Positions 13,771 to 26,333 of a stretch of 64,000 nt of DNA are shown piece by piece. The notes under the pieces were generated by a model. The model searched no databases. It saw only the letters and a list, made by a program, of their open reading frames with translations, and had not been told where the DNA came from. This DNA comes from Anoplolepis gracilipes. Taxonomy: Eukaryota; Arthropoda; Insecta; Hymenoptera; Formicidae. A program made the position numbers and the translations under genes. The stretch covers positions 184,501-248,500 of the forward strand of contig NC_132986.1 in the NCBI RefSeq assembly GCF_047496725.1. Reading direction: 5' to 3'. Numbering within the stretch: position 1 is the stretch's first letter; the number at the start of each line of letters is the position of its first letter.

Positions 13771-13803
<33 letters not shown>
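13771..13803. repeat. CT microsatellite (33 bp)
   Basis: Perfect CT tract at the edge of the 13.2-14.3 kb GC-balanced region. Confidence 0.95.
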
Positions 13804-13806
<3 letters not shown>

Positions 13807-14974
13807 TTTGTTTCCTTTTTTTCATTATTAATTAATGTAACTCAAGTGTCTGTTTTCCGCCAACTAATAGGACGGATACTCTGTCGCGAAATCCATCACT
13901 TTGGTAAGCTGCTCATTTCGTTTAGTAAATTGACTACGTGCACGAAATATACGACGAAACCAGCCTGCGCGGTTACCGAACGACTTGCAAACAGACGTGG
14001 CCGAGAAGCGGTAAGATTAACGCATCTGGGAACAAAACGAGCCCGCTGAAGGAAGACGGCCGCCATCGTTCGTGGACGAATACACCCAAGGATCCCTCGC
14101 ACGGCGACGAGGATAAATGTAGTATCCTCCCCAAGAAATATTTACGAGCTAAAATTGAATATCCGTCCGAGCCGGCGACCCGATATATTTTTCTAAAAAA
14201 ATTTAAAGGATGAAAAACAAAGTCGGGGGTCGGATCTCTAATCGCGAGTTGACGATATTCTAATTCCACGTGCCTAGGATATTATAATAGTCTGCGTGTA
14301 ACAAATTAATCGCATAAATGCACATTTACAATCGCTCTATCCAACACTCTCAATTATATCCTATTGTCATCTCCTTTGAGATTATACAAGTATGGACTGC
14401 TACTATCCTATAACAGATAGCAAAATCAAGCGCATAATATTCTTAAGTACAACGGTGTTGGTCACTCGCATTTTGCGCGCGAAATACACAGTCTTATCAG
14501 TTAGATTTTGTCAAATTCTATTATATTATTTAATATTATTTAATTCTTATTATTTAACAATAAACTGACACTTTTAATTATTTTATTCGCAATTTATAAG
14601 GTTACATCTATTATCTCTACTCTTTAGGATCACAAGCACAAACTGCATCTAATTTTTAGTTCTTCTGGTCACTGGTGGTGCTCTTATCTGACAACCAACA
14701 TAGCAATTGGCAGTCTATACTTATATGTATGGTATATAATCAAAGGTCATTTCCATTTTTTATATTTTTCAATCTCTCGTATTTAACATTTACATTCGAT
14801 GCGCCGCGCCGGCGGATTCATGTCGGGAAAAATTTTTTATTCGTCCGGGGATCTCTGATACTCTCTCTCTCTCTCTTCCCCACTCAGGTTTGCTCAGATA
14901 ATATTTTTTTCCGCGCGCAACCGATTAAAAAAAGTACCTAACCCGTGGGGAAAGGCTTGAAATCTGATTCGGGA

Positions 14975-15008
14975 TTCTCTCATTTTTTTCCACTGGGAAA
15001 TGAGAGAA
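14975..15008. other. Short inverted repeat, 11-bp stem
   Basis: TTCTCTCATTT and AAATGAGAGAA flank a 12-base loop in a region without genes. Confidence 0.7.
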
Positions 15009-17500
15009 GATTTGATAAGGAAAAAGTGAGAATCTCTCTTCAGTTATCTTGCCGATTCATTTGCACTTTAGCATTGTTATTTCGCCCCTCTCCTCTTCTT
15101 TTTTTATCAAGCAATTAATTAATTTTGTTTGTTCCACTCGAAAAGGAGAGATTTTATTTTTTTCTTCTCGGGAAAAAGTGCAATAATTTTGTAAACTCGG
15201 GGAAACTCCTTTGGGAAAACCTTGGGGGAACCAAAGGTGGTGGTAAAAGGAAGGAGGCGAAGAATAATTCTCTTCTAAGCATATAGAGGGCGTTTCGTGA
15301 ACTCCAAAATGCGAGGGTTGACTCACACCAGACGCGCATTAATATTCATTTAGTAAAACCATCTATAGGATGGAAACTACCCTCGACCTATTTCCTCTAT
15401 TACCCGTACGTATGTAAAAAAAACTCATAGGAAAGTAGGTTATACCCGCGACATTGCCGCGATGTATTTCGTATGTACCTATAAATTATGTGGCGGAAAA
15501 TTCTGTTTTATCTCTCTCTTACCATTTTAATAGAACCCCTATAACTTCATAAAATGCATTACTTCCAAAAATGTACAGTGAATGCGTATGACTTTCTTCT
15601 CGCAATTTTTCTCTAACATAAAATCTGAGGTAACATAAAACTATGAAAGAAAAAACTTAATAAATTTTAAGACATAACACAGGTTGGATTTAAAATAAAT
15701 ATGTTTTCTTGGAAAGTCGAATATGATTATATTTACGACCAAAGTGACCCTCTTTCCAAATTCCCCACGACGTAATCGGGGATAAACGTTTCGCAAAGGG
15801 TTGAAAAAAATCGAGCAACTAGTATATTGTTCACGTTTGGCGGAGTGGTTTTGGCCGGTCGCCTAATTATCCCGCCCAACACACCGCGCGAAACACACAT
15901 CGCTCCGTTGTATCATGAAGTAAGGATTGTTTTTGCAGCGTATAATTATAGACTCAAGCGACCCAGGCGAGAGAGGGATTCTCGATCGAGCCGACTCTCG
16001 ATCCCCTAACTCGACCCTCTCGCTCGTGCCACGAATAATGATCCTCGAATAATGTCGCAATAATGTTTCGTTTCTACGATCGAATCGCTTGTAACGCTTT
16101 ATCGGAAAGAAGACACATCTTCTCTCGAGGTCGCCGGCCTCGCAAACTCGGTCACGATAAACTATCTTAAGAGATTCGATAACGCTAAATAAATTTTCAA
16201 AGTCTTTGGTTTATTAATGGATTTAAAATCGATTAGAGGATTTATATTACATATGCATATTTCCAGGACAGAAACCTCACGTATTAAATATATGTTTAAT
16301 TTTAATGCCAAAATACGTTACATTTTCTTTATTTTTTTTTTTTTTTTGGATTTAAATAGCTTGTATTTTTTGTGAAATTAATTTTGGAAAATAGGTAGCA
16401 AAAATTGTACATATCTTAATCTGAAACACACGTTGAAAAGTTAATTCTTTCAACTGAATCTTTTTCACTAGAATCATAAATTCAAATTACAGTTGCAAAT
16501 TATAAATTTTATTCTATGCAATAAACGGAACGCAACGTAAATATTTACCAAGTGAAATGAATTCGAATAAAAGTTTAAATCCGATTGAGCGTAATATAAG
16601 CGATATAAGCTAATATTTATTTCATAAGTGAGTACTCAATTGTGATAATATTATTTAATTTTTCTTTGATTGTCTTTTTTGTTACATTTACTCGAAACAA
16701 AAGTCGTTCTTATAAATAAAAAAAAATTGAATTATACATGGCGTTGTTTTGAAGTACAAATGATGAAAATATAATTTAGAAAAATAACCTGACGGATAAT
16801 TGTTGAATATTTCATTACCGAATCAAAGGCAGGTCGTCCGTAAAATAACTCTACACGTTTATTTGACAAAAATTGTAGCGTAATATTTACAGTGATTTAT
16901 TAGAAAGTAACCTGCGACAAACAAATAGGTCACGCAATCGATTTTCTAGAATCTATCATCTTTTCGCGTGTACGAATAAAAATATCGATTGAGTGCCTGA
17001 TTAGATCGTAGATGAAATCTGATAAAAATCTGATAAATAAATAAAAGTAATAAATTGTTTTTCTATAAAGTTTATCTGTGTATTGAATTAATTTTAATTC
17101 TTGGAATATATTTGAATTAATTTTTACAGAATTTAATTTTAGACTTCTCTCTTTCGTTTAAAATATATAAAACAAGTTTAAATTTATTGCGTACGATTTC
17201 TCTTACGTAATTATTAGCAAGACATATCTCTTTCTTTACACAGCTTCTTTCCCAACACAAAAAGAATGAAAAGGGCGGTTGAAAGAAATTTCAGGATTTG
17301 AAATTCAAAGTACGAATCATTCCAACGGCGCACTTGCGAGGTAAAGCGGCTAAAAATAAAGAAATTAAGTTACGCGTCTCCGTTCGTCGTGCCCTTTTGA
17401 TCTTTAACACGTCGGAATTCAATTTTTCTGTCAGCTCGTTTCAAGTCGATCCGACAAAGTAAAGCGTAAATTATCGCGCTTTTCTTGCCTATTTTTTTTG

Positions 17501-17527
17501 CAGGTTTTTGCAGGTTTTTGCAGGTTG
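17501..17527. repeat. Decamer tandem repeat, three copies
   Basis: GCAGGTTTTT is repeated about 2.7 times with period 10. This is a short slippage-type duplication in a GC-balanced region. Confidence 0.85.
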
Positions 17528-18799
17528 TGATCCCAGAATCTCTTCTCTTTCTTCACGCAAATGAAAGATCGCACGTACAAGGTCGTTTGATGTTAGAACA
17601 ACGTCGATGTTCTGGTCGGAGATGTTCGTGTAACGCTTTCCTTTTATTCCTCGTACCGTAATGTGTACTTGTACTTAAACGTAGCTTCCTCGAGATTCCC
17701 GTAATATAAGAGAGATTTGCGAGATGCTTCGTGAAAATCTAGAATACTTTCCAGCGCGCTCGTATGCGAAAAAAAAAAAAAAAAAAAAAAAAAGGAAAAA
17801 TTTGACACGGTGAGTATGAAATGCGAGGGCGAATAATCCGCTTCCAATCTGATTGGTATTGTGCTCTCTGAAGTCAATATGGATCACTCTCTCGCGTTGG
17901 AGAGCCCTCGTCATTCATGCCTGATCCGTTCGTACTTCGTCGCCGTACTTTATCGCCGAGAGAATCGCGGGATAAAATTTCAACGCCAGAGACAGAAGCG
18001 GTACATGCGTACCGTGAGTTATAAACAAATTTCGTCGCCATTATTTCGTGCCGGATATATGTGATTGCAAAAATAATTGGCTTTTTTTTCTCTTTTTCAA
18101 TTTCTTTGTTCGAGTACACTTTATATTTATAAAATGAGAATTTTAAAATTCACGACAAAAGTGCAGAAAAATGCAAGTGAATTGCAGAAAAAAAAAAAAG
18201 TGCGAAAAACGTGAGAGAATATGAATAAACCTTTTTAATAAGCTTTAGCTGTGCGCGAGTTGCTAAAACATTTTTATGGTAGCTCGACGATATCGCAACG
18301 CGCCGATAAATATACGAACAGAGACAGATTCAAAAAGTCGTATATAATAATTTATCGACATTCGCGCGTCAATGTCTCGAAAAGCTGCAGCGTGACTGAC
18401 GGCCGGGAAAATATTTTTCTCATTGTTGCAAAAGTACTTTACGTTATCACGAGTGTCCCTTTCTCTCGTAAAGGGCAGACTGCTTTCTTCGTCTATCTTT
18501 AATACGCTTACACGGCAAGCGTTTGATAAGATATTTATCAGCGCATTTTGTGGACAGAGCACGGAAATTCCGAGCGCGCAAGAGATACGCAAGTTATTCT
18601 GCGTTCCATGCACATCTATATACGTGCACTAAATATACATATACATATATTCTCTTTCTCTCTCTTTCTCTCCATCTTTCTCTTTCTCGCGCGTTAACGG
18701 ACAAGAGGACGAAGATAGCGGAAATACGCCTCCGGTACGTGACGACGCCTCTTTTGACAGACACCTTCTGTGTGCGCGTCCTCTCCTCTATCCATTCTC

Positions 18800-18802
<3 letters not shown>

Positions 18803-18873
<71 letters not shown>

Positions 18874-18901
18874 AGACTAACATAACTGGAACAAAAGTTT
18901 C

Positions 18902-18938
<37 letters not shown>

Positions 18939-19011
18939 TGTCAACTGCCATGGCAAAGATAATGTAAAAGCCTCTTTGTAGCTTTGAGTCTTCCTTTAAA
19001 GACAAAACAAA

Positions 19012-19050
<39 letters not shown>
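18803..19050. repeat. Compound microsatellite cluster: CT, CA, GA
   Basis: CT at 18803-18869, CA at 18904-18932 and GA at 19024-19050, separated by 35 and 90 bases of unique sequence. The CT and GA tracts form a potential inverted pairing across the CA tract. Confidence 0.95.
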
Positions 19051-19054
<4 letters not shown>

Positions 19055-19204
19055 AAAGCGGGAGGCAAGGATGGCATCGTCGGCAACTGAATACGAAGGG
19101 GCTATCTTAATTGCAACTCGATGTAGGGGAGGGAAATTGAAAAGATGCATAGTCTGAGATTGGCTAGAGGGGAACAATACCCAAATAAAGTAAAATTACC
19201 AGTA

Positions 19205-19426
19205 GGGGAAAGTGGGCATGAAAGAGAGCCACGTTTTGAAAAAGATACTTTAATTTTTTTGAAAGTTTCTGAACGCATTTCAAAGATGTTTTAGTTTTTA
19301 TACAGCAACCTTAGATGGCTGTCGTCCACAAAAATTTGACATTTCTTTGAAATGCGTTCAGAAATTTCTAAAAAAATAAAAGTGTCTCTTTCAAAACCTG
19401 TCTCTTTCATACTCACACACTTTCCC
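19205..19426. mobile_element. TA-flanked inverted-repeat element, 222 bp
   Basis: The outermost 85 or so bases of each side are imperfect inverted repeats, from GGGGAAAGTG on the left to CTTTCCC on the right, including a shared internal TTTCTGAACGCATTTCAAAG. TA dinucleotides flank both ends (19203-19204 and 19427-19428), as for Tc1/mariner-type insertions. The loop between the arms is only about 50 bases, so a transcript could form a long hairpin. No transposase is present. Confidence 0.75.
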
Positions 19427-19893
19427 TAAATTGTTCTCTCGATTCCTAATTGAATGTATCGTTTGCGATTGATATTTCATTCAGTTTCAGCATCGCTCGT
19501 CTTGGAAAAAATAAATAAAAAATATCCTACGCATGAATTTCGAGTGTGGGGACGAGTGTGGCTACGCACTGCGTACCGACAGAACGGAACGTGACGTTGA
19601 GCCCAGTGGGGATCCCATATGTCTTAACGAGGTTTTTATAAGAATAAATATAAGAATAATATATATTGTAATAAAGGGAGGCATAAAGTAAAAGTAGGTC
19701 GATAAGACCTTTTTGGCAAAGGCTGAAAGAAAAAACGGATTTTTCGCATGGATTTCACTACTTGTATTCCTGTGACGTTGTATTCGTTCGCTCCCCTCCG
19801 CCCCTCTCCAAAGAAGAAAAAAAAAATGTATCTCGAAGGGTGTAATAATTACACTGTAATTATGAAGGGGAAGCGACAAGAACTTGGGAAAAA

Positions 19894-19898
<5 letters not shown>

Positions 19899-19951
<53 letters not shown>
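19899..19951. repeat. CT microsatellite (53 bp)
   Basis: Perfect CT tract; the long open frames across it are artefacts of the repeat. Confidence 0.95.
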
Positions 19952-19955
<4 letters not shown>

Positions 19956-19959
19956 CAAA

Positions 19960-21930
19960 GATATACAAAGATAAACGTCGAGCGTCTCGACGTTCCGAAG
20001 TAACGTTCCTAAGAGAAAATACAGTCGGTGACCTGATCTCTCTAACCGACCAAGTACACCGCGTACGTATTCACCCCCTTCCTGTAGACGACGCGCGTCT
20101 ATTTTCACCAAGCGTGAGTTATTAACGGATCGGCGTCTCAGGCCGCGACGTGCATACCCCGTGAGTCGCACTTGTTGTCTCTTGATGTAATAATAGTATT
20201 CTCGACGATATATACACTATTTGTCGAAACACATAAACTGTCGTTGAAACACCTCCCGCGACAAAGTCGCGGCGGATAAGAACGCGATTCGCCATGTTAT
20301 TGTGCGATTTATTGAGAAAATTTTCCGTACAATTTTTTATCCGCATATCATATTCTCGAAAATGGCGAAGCTCTTTCTCGCTAATTTCGGGCTCGTGATT
20401 TGCTAATTACGTAATACGCCAGAGAGTACTTATAGGCAGGAATGCCTATTTAACTTGTATACACTAAGTAGGAATGACTCTTCTTAAAGAGAGACGAATT
20501 CAAAAGTAACTTTTGACAACTTTAAAACACATTGGGTCTACGGCTAACAATAAGAAAGAAAAGGAAAGAGATGGATTGCATTTTATTAAATAATTCGCGA
20601 AATCCTCGTTTAGCACTCTTCTCGATGCGTGAGTCATAACTTAGATAGCTGTAACATAGTTAGTCAGTTATGACGCATAAATTACCCGTCCGCTGGCGCG
20701 CAGGGTTTATGTGGTTTATAAATACCTGGATTTATTACACGTCGCTCGATTGTACGGATGTCCAACTATCAACACTGTGATTTAGTGAACGCGCTGGATT
20801 CCTTCTATCATTTTTGCCAAAAATTAATTGAAATTTCAATAGAGTTAATCGTTCCATCGGACAAGAATGAAAGATAAAAGTTGGATTTATGATTTTCTTT
20901 TTTTAAAATAAATATTTTATTTTTAATGGATTTTTTGATAAATTACATTAATAAATTATATATATTAATAGGTGATAAAACATGAAAAATTAATTATAAA
21001 AGTCGCGTATATTACTTTATTCAAATAAAATGCTTTTTTTATTAAAAGAAGGATAAAAATAGAAATTTAAAGAAGCAACATGTAATGTGGACAAATTACT
21101 TTTTTAATATTTCGCAATCAATTTTATTATTTTCATATATCATCCGAATCACCGTCGAGTTGCCATAAGCGCATGTGTGTAACGTTTATGATCAAAACAA
21201 GAGACTCCACATGTACGGAGTCTACGCGCACGCGGGTCTACTCGTGTGTGCCCACCCACGTATACTCAAATACATATGTTCGACATACACATACTTGCAC
21301 GTGTATTCCAACTCATTGTCAGAAAAATGTATCTTTCCATTAGACTCTCCGTTGCAGATCTCATCCGATCTCGATTTTCATCTGTCGATACCACGTGATC
21401 AACATTTCTACAGCTCCGAAAAGATCAATCAATTTTCCATCATACCCCCTTGGCGATCAATTGATCTTTCATCGCATTATCCCAATAATCAATTAAATAA
21501 AATATCAATCATGTAATTTATGTATAATCTAGGTCAGTGCTTTCCCCTCACTTTTTTAAACAGCCATTAATTTCCTTGCACGATTACTATTATAGCACAT
21601 TCGCACACTCTCACATTGAATTCTCTTGCAAATCAATAAAAGCCAAACACAAACAAAGTTTCTACATGTGATAAAGAAATTAATCGATCGGAAAACACTG
21701 ATCTAGGTGGTTGCGACCGATCGGTACTTGCGCAATTCAATCTTCCCGTATAGGAATGAGAATAATGAAGTGTTTAAGCAACTTGCCAATTGATGATTAG
21801 CTCTGCGTACGGAATGGCTTAACCACGACGTCGACGACAACAACGGTGGGGCACTGTTTCGATCGACTATAGACTCTCGACAACGTGGCAATCGGACGGT
21901 CGGCCACGATTTGTCGTTTGACGGATGGGT
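19960..21930. other. Gene-free unique DNA
   Basis: Balanced DNA at 19.97-20.35 kb and 21.15-21.9 kb flanks an AT-rich middle. Open frames are short and unrecognised. Confidence 0.5.
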
Positions 21931-21941
21931 CGATTGGATTA

Positions 21942-22046
21942 GGTCGGTCGGTCGGTCGGTCGGTTGGTCGGTTGGTCGGTCGGTCGGTCGGTTGGTCGGT
22001 CGGTCGGTCGGTCGGTCGGTCGGTCGGTCGGTTGGTTGGTCGGTTG
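21942..22046. repeat. (GGTC/GGTT)n tetranucleotide array
   Basis: About 26 units of GGTC, interspersed with GGTT variants, span 105 bases. The array directly precedes a GA-rich stretch and the CpG-rich island at 22.1 kb. It reads as a Val-Gly-Arg/Ser or Pro-Thr-Asp repeat in open frames, but that is a consequence of the repeat and not evidence for a protein. Confidence 0.9.
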
Positions 22047-22129
22047 ATAAGAGAGAAGAGAGACAGAGAGAAAGAGAAAGAGAGAGAAAGAAGAGAACAG
22101 GTAATAGGTTCTTGGACCTGGATGATGGT

Positions 22130-22375
22130 ACGTGGTGCAGCAGGGCCGGGGGCTGACGCGACACTGCTCGCGAGCGCGTATTACGCGCGCGCACCGCGCG
22201 CATCCGCCGGCGCGCATATCCGGCCCTCGTGCTCATGTGCGCCTAACACCGGAATATAGCCAATCCCGGAAGAGAGCGGGATAAGGAACGTGCACGAGGG
22301 ATAAAGCGCTCGAAGGGCGCGCGCTCTGGCTCTGGCTACCCCCTACGAGGTAGGTTGGTCGAGTGACCGTAGAAT
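22130..22375. promoter_or_regulatory. CpG-dense island with CCAAT box
   Basis: The block contains many CG dinucleotides (GCGCGCGCACCGCGCGC, CCGCCGGCGCGC). GCCAAT at 22259-22264 is followed at once by CCGGAAG, an ETS-type word. It directly follows the GGTC array and a GA-rich stretch. It could be a promoter or unannotated transcription start, but no coding exon was found beside it. Confidence 0.3.
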
Positions 22376-22563
22376 TTCAAATTGGATCGACGTGTAATGA
22401 ATTTACTCCTTATTGCCGTGAAAGAGTGTTAAGTATCTCGGTAAGTGATTTCCAAACCTGTATGCGCTCCGTCTTTTCTCTAAGCGGCGGATTCAGACTG
22501 TATTACATTTTTATTTGCAGAAACAAGTATAAATACATATCACTGGAGAAAATCTCTCTTCTT

Positions 22564-22593
22564 CCCCGTCCCCCTCTCTCCCTCCCCCCCTCC
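22564..22593 (-). other. G-quadruplex motif on minus strand
   Basis: C runs of 4, 5, 3, 7 and 3 separated by GT, TCTCT, T and T; downstream of the 22.1 kb CpG island. Confidence 0.55.
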
Positions 22594-22809
22594 CAAGATG
22601 TAATGTCTCTTGTCGGACATCTGACTGTTTGAATCCCATATATAAGACGTCTCTCTCTCTCTCTCTCTCTCTTTTGAAAATTCTATGTTTTATAATATTC
22701 TTTTTTATCTTGAATAATTAAAAAATTATGAAAAGTGTAAATATATATATATATATACAATTACTAGATAATATTAATTGCTGATGATCTATGCAATTAG
22801 ACTTGTTAA

Positions 22810-22865
22810 CAGTGGCGTAACTAAAGGAAGGTGCTATGAGAGCTCGAGCGGCCCCTCCGCCCCCA
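22810..22865 (+). repeat. Possible hAT-type transposon terminus
   Basis: CAGTGGCGTAACTA followed by a GC-rich stretch resembles the termini of hAT-superfamily elements. No matching inverted end was found in the next kilobase, so this is a fragment at best. Confidence 0.25.
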
Positions 22866-23958
22866 AGACTTCAAATTAATGACTAAAAATCTCAAGAAAA
22901 AATTTTATTAATTTTTAATAATAAATAAACGGTAGTCTTCGAAGATAGAGAAATATTTTTAATTCTCTCCCCGAAAGATCTGGCTACACTCTTGCTCGTT
23001 AAAATAAGCTGCACATATATATTCTATTATAAATTGAAATTTTATATGTATATATAATATATAAAATATATCAAAAAAGATTTATTTGCGTTTCTCACAA
23101 TAGTTACTGTAAATTACGTATTTATAGGATACCAGCATATTGAATCAGCATATACATTGAGCTACTGCAAAATGGAGTAAGTTCAGAGAGACTTCAACTT
23201 AATTTCAAGCAATTGCAAGAAAGTATCATTTATAGTCGAGTGACTTCTTCCTCCTGATAGCGGGGCAAACTGCCGTTATATAAGCGAAGTGGAAAGGAGA
23301 AAGAATGCAAACTTCCATCAAAGACGCTCGATTAGAATCAACAAAAGCTTGCAACAGGTCAGAAGATGTGTCCTGCATACACGATTGATGGTTCTTTCAA
23401 CGCGAGATATTTCTTATGGCATTATTGAACGTTGAATAACATTGACGATCGTTTTCCGCTGCGACAATTTCTAAATGACAATCTCAAGAAGATAAATATA
23501 TACTTGGATCTAATTTACAGACATGTAATATAAACGAATTGTTAATCACACAAGATTTTGAACTCGGACATTTCAATCTAGATAAATATAGTAAATCCTT
23601 GTATAACGGTAAGGATCTGTTTCGTATTATATAATACCGCTCTTATGGATTACATAGAGCTTGAAAATTTTTATTATTATTAAATGTTTATTATAAAAAA
23701 AAAAAAAGCATAAAACTTGTCTTCAACACCTTATAACAATAAAATATTTTTTATTTTATTTTAAAGCAAAATAAAAAAAAAATAATTTAAGTTCTTCATT
23801 GTGTGTAACTTAAATTATGTAATTTTTTATTATAATACATAAGCTGACGAAATAAAATCGAATTTAAGTATAACAATTACAAATTTTAAAATTTTCCTAT
23901 CGTGTTGTCGAGGCTTGTCACATTTTTTTAATAGAACTTTCACGCTATGCAAAAATTT

Positions 23959-23960
<2 letters not shown>

Positions 23961-24001
<41 letters not shown>
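23961..24001. repeat. GT microsatellite (41 bp)
   Basis: Perfect GT tract just upstream of the open block at 24.04-24.36 kb. Confidence 0.95.
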
Positions 24002-24003
<2 letters not shown>

Positions 24004-24036
24004 TTATATTACAGCTTCGAAATACACTGTTTTGAA

Positions 24037-24357
24037 CTAGAAATTGAATTCGGAGATCTCGCCAGGTAGTTTCGTGTCAATAGTGACTACTGGATATGCA
24101 GGAATAACGGAAATCGGCATCGATTCACGGTCGCATCTCTCATACATTGGTATGCGTGTCACAGTGGTCTCGTTGTTCCCGTTTGACGTCCCGCGACGGG
24201 AAAATATCACGGATAAAGTAGCAACATATTTGAAAAGCAGTCGCGGTGTCGGAGCGAAAATAACCGAGAGAACGATGATACTGCCTCGTGTATCCGAGAG
24301 TATGCACGACAATGCACTTGCGAGCTGTATGTTTCTCCGAGACGACGATAAAAATTT
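24037..24357 (-). CDS. Candidate terminal exon (block open on both strands)
   Basis: A block of about 325 bases, clearly richer in GC than its AT-rich flanks, is open in one frame on each strand. On the minus strand a long pyrimidine tract, ending TTATAATTGTCAG, forms a good acceptor at 24358. From 24357 the frame is phase 0 and open for 106 codons to TAG at 24037. The predicted segment has two hydrophobic stretches (around residues 27-40 and 43-52) and then a polar C-terminus. The opposite strand is open from 24041 to a TGA at 24361, also about 107 codons, but a TAG directly precedes it. I recognise neither product. Such paired openness often happens when one strand is or was coding. No partner exon was found, so this may be a relic or chance. 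Confidence 0.2.
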   Translation of the reverse strand, partial: KFLSSSRRNIQLASALSCILSDTRGSIIVLSVIFAPTPRLLFKYVATLSVIFSRRGTSNGNNETTVTRIPMYERCDRESMPISVIPAYPVVTIDTKLPGEISEFNF

Positions 24358-24389
24358 CTGACAATTATAAGAAAAAGAGTTGCGGAGAA

Positions 24390-24395
<6 letters not shown>

Positions 24396-24428
<33 letters not shown>
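24396..24428. repeat. GA microsatellite
   Basis: About 16 GA units. On the minus strand it forms the distal pyrimidine tract of the possible splice acceptor at 24358. Confidence 0.93.
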
Positions 24429-24432
<4 letters not shown>

Positions 24433-24479
24433 AAGAGAGAGGAGGGGGATGCATTAAAAAATAAAAACATTCGACGAAA

Positions 24480-26302
24480 ATATGTGAAATCAGATTTATG
24501 TTAATTTTAATATAATGTCAACGTGAATTTTAAATATAAATTGTATAGATGAAATTATCGATTGTTATTATGAATTAAAGTTATAATTTTATTAAAATTA
24601 TGATTTATGAAATTATAATTTGTAATCTGAAAAAGTATCAAGTTTATTTTTAGTAAGTAATATTTTTCCAATTATAATCTTTGCAGAAAAAGATTACTAA
24701 TATAAATATAATATTACTATCTGACAAGTGTGTGATCTAAAATCGTTGTAACGTGAATTAGCATTAAATAGCAATGTAAATTAAAATTTATTTCTGTCTC
24801 GCGTTAGCAAAAGACATTACTTTGCTTATTGATGAGCTATTTCAAAGTAAATTAAAACGCAGTAAACGAGAGAGGCAATTGTTTTCGGATAACTTCTTCT
24901 TCTCGGGCTTCGCATAAAGCTGGACCACGGAACTGAATGATTAATTCGAGAATTAAATTGTCAAAGGAAGCGCTATCGTTATTTACTCTTTTCTTTCATC
25001 TTTTGCTTTTTATAATCGGATTCCGTCGTCGGTATCCTCCGATATGATATCTTCTCATTATATCTGAAATTGTCTTTCGCGTTGTTTTTTTGTCTTTAAG
25101 GAAATTAGCATTTATCCGTTGGCGGAATCGATTGTGATCAGCGTTACGTACATAAGAAAGTGCCCGCCCGTTTATTACGTTTCATTAAATCTTCGCGTTT
25201 GATCGGATTATTTCAATCGCTACACGCTCGTTATTTCAGCATGCAAATGTGACGATAACGAGAAAAAATTAAATGTTAGATATAAACTTAACGACATTTA
25301 AAGGTAAGTTTATCGTTTTATTAAATACGTACATAAGAAAAAAAAAAAAAAACTTATCACGCGTTGTAGCGTTTAATGTATGCAAAGAATACTATTCGAT
25401 ATAAATACGATAATAATCCACTATCGTGTAAATTTCTTCACTAAATTTTTTTACGTAGATTTATTACACAGTTTAATAAAAAAAATAAAGATAATGATTA
25501 TTTAAAAAATACACCGTGTATCAGCAACAGCTTTTAATTTTCTTGCAACATAGAATCAAAAAATATATTTTATTAAAAAGAAAAAAAAACAAATAAATAA
25601 AACAGAGAAAACTTTATTCTAAAAAACAATTTCTGACGCAACACATTTCCAAATGAGAAACTAACAAAGCAGGAAAATATATTAATAAATCGGAGAAGAA
25701 GAGTATATAAAGAACCTCTCTTCAATTGTAATCAACTTGCTTGGTCATGATTTAAAAATGAAAAAAGAGAAGAGAAAAATACATAAATATTATAATTATT
25801 ATTAAATATATTGAAAGATTAAAATAATTATCTTCCGATTAAAGAGAGTTCCAAAAAATTGTGCTTGCAATAAACAAAGAGTATGGAAATTTTCGTGACG
25901 GAATGAACGAAACGGATCATCTTTATTTCTTTAATGAATATATGTATTTCATTAAAATTGTTATTTTCTTCTTTGTTCTCAATTCTCATAACTAAGTTGA
26001 TTACACTCGCGGACATTCTCGTTAAACTATTTTTCTTCTGTTTTTTTATCTTCTTGCTTTTCACCTTTGTTAACCGCACTTCAAAGTGTTGCTCCGGGGA
26101 CTGTATTCTTACAAAAGTGAAAGCCTGTTCCTTCCGTTTGACTACCCTTGTCTTTTACATCCTTTGACTCCACGACATGGCCCGGAAGCTGCTGACTACT
26201 TGTGAACGGTACTGATGCTCCGGGACTTAATTTAAAGAGAAGTTGGTTCGAAAGATTTCACTGATTTTCGCAGCTCTTGATTATTTACTAATAACTAATA
26301 TA

Positions 26303-26333
<31 letters not shown>

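Larger units (their letters stand above)
13200..18800. other. Gene-free unique DNA
   Basis: Balanced blocks at 13.2-13.5, 13.9-14.3, 15.7-16.2 and 17.3-18.5 kb alternate with AT-rich DNA. The overlapping open frames at 13.9-14.27 kb on both strands have no recognisable domain, splice signals or conserved-looking motif. Confidence 0.5.

Noticed and set aside
13896..14269. Overlapping frames on both strands near 14 kb
   Set aside because: Residue content looks random, with no splice sites in phase and no recognisable domain.
21703..22259. Pro-Thr-Asp and Val-Gly-Arg repeat frames around 22 kb
   Set aside because: Produced by the GGTC tetranucleotide array; the non-repeat parts look random.
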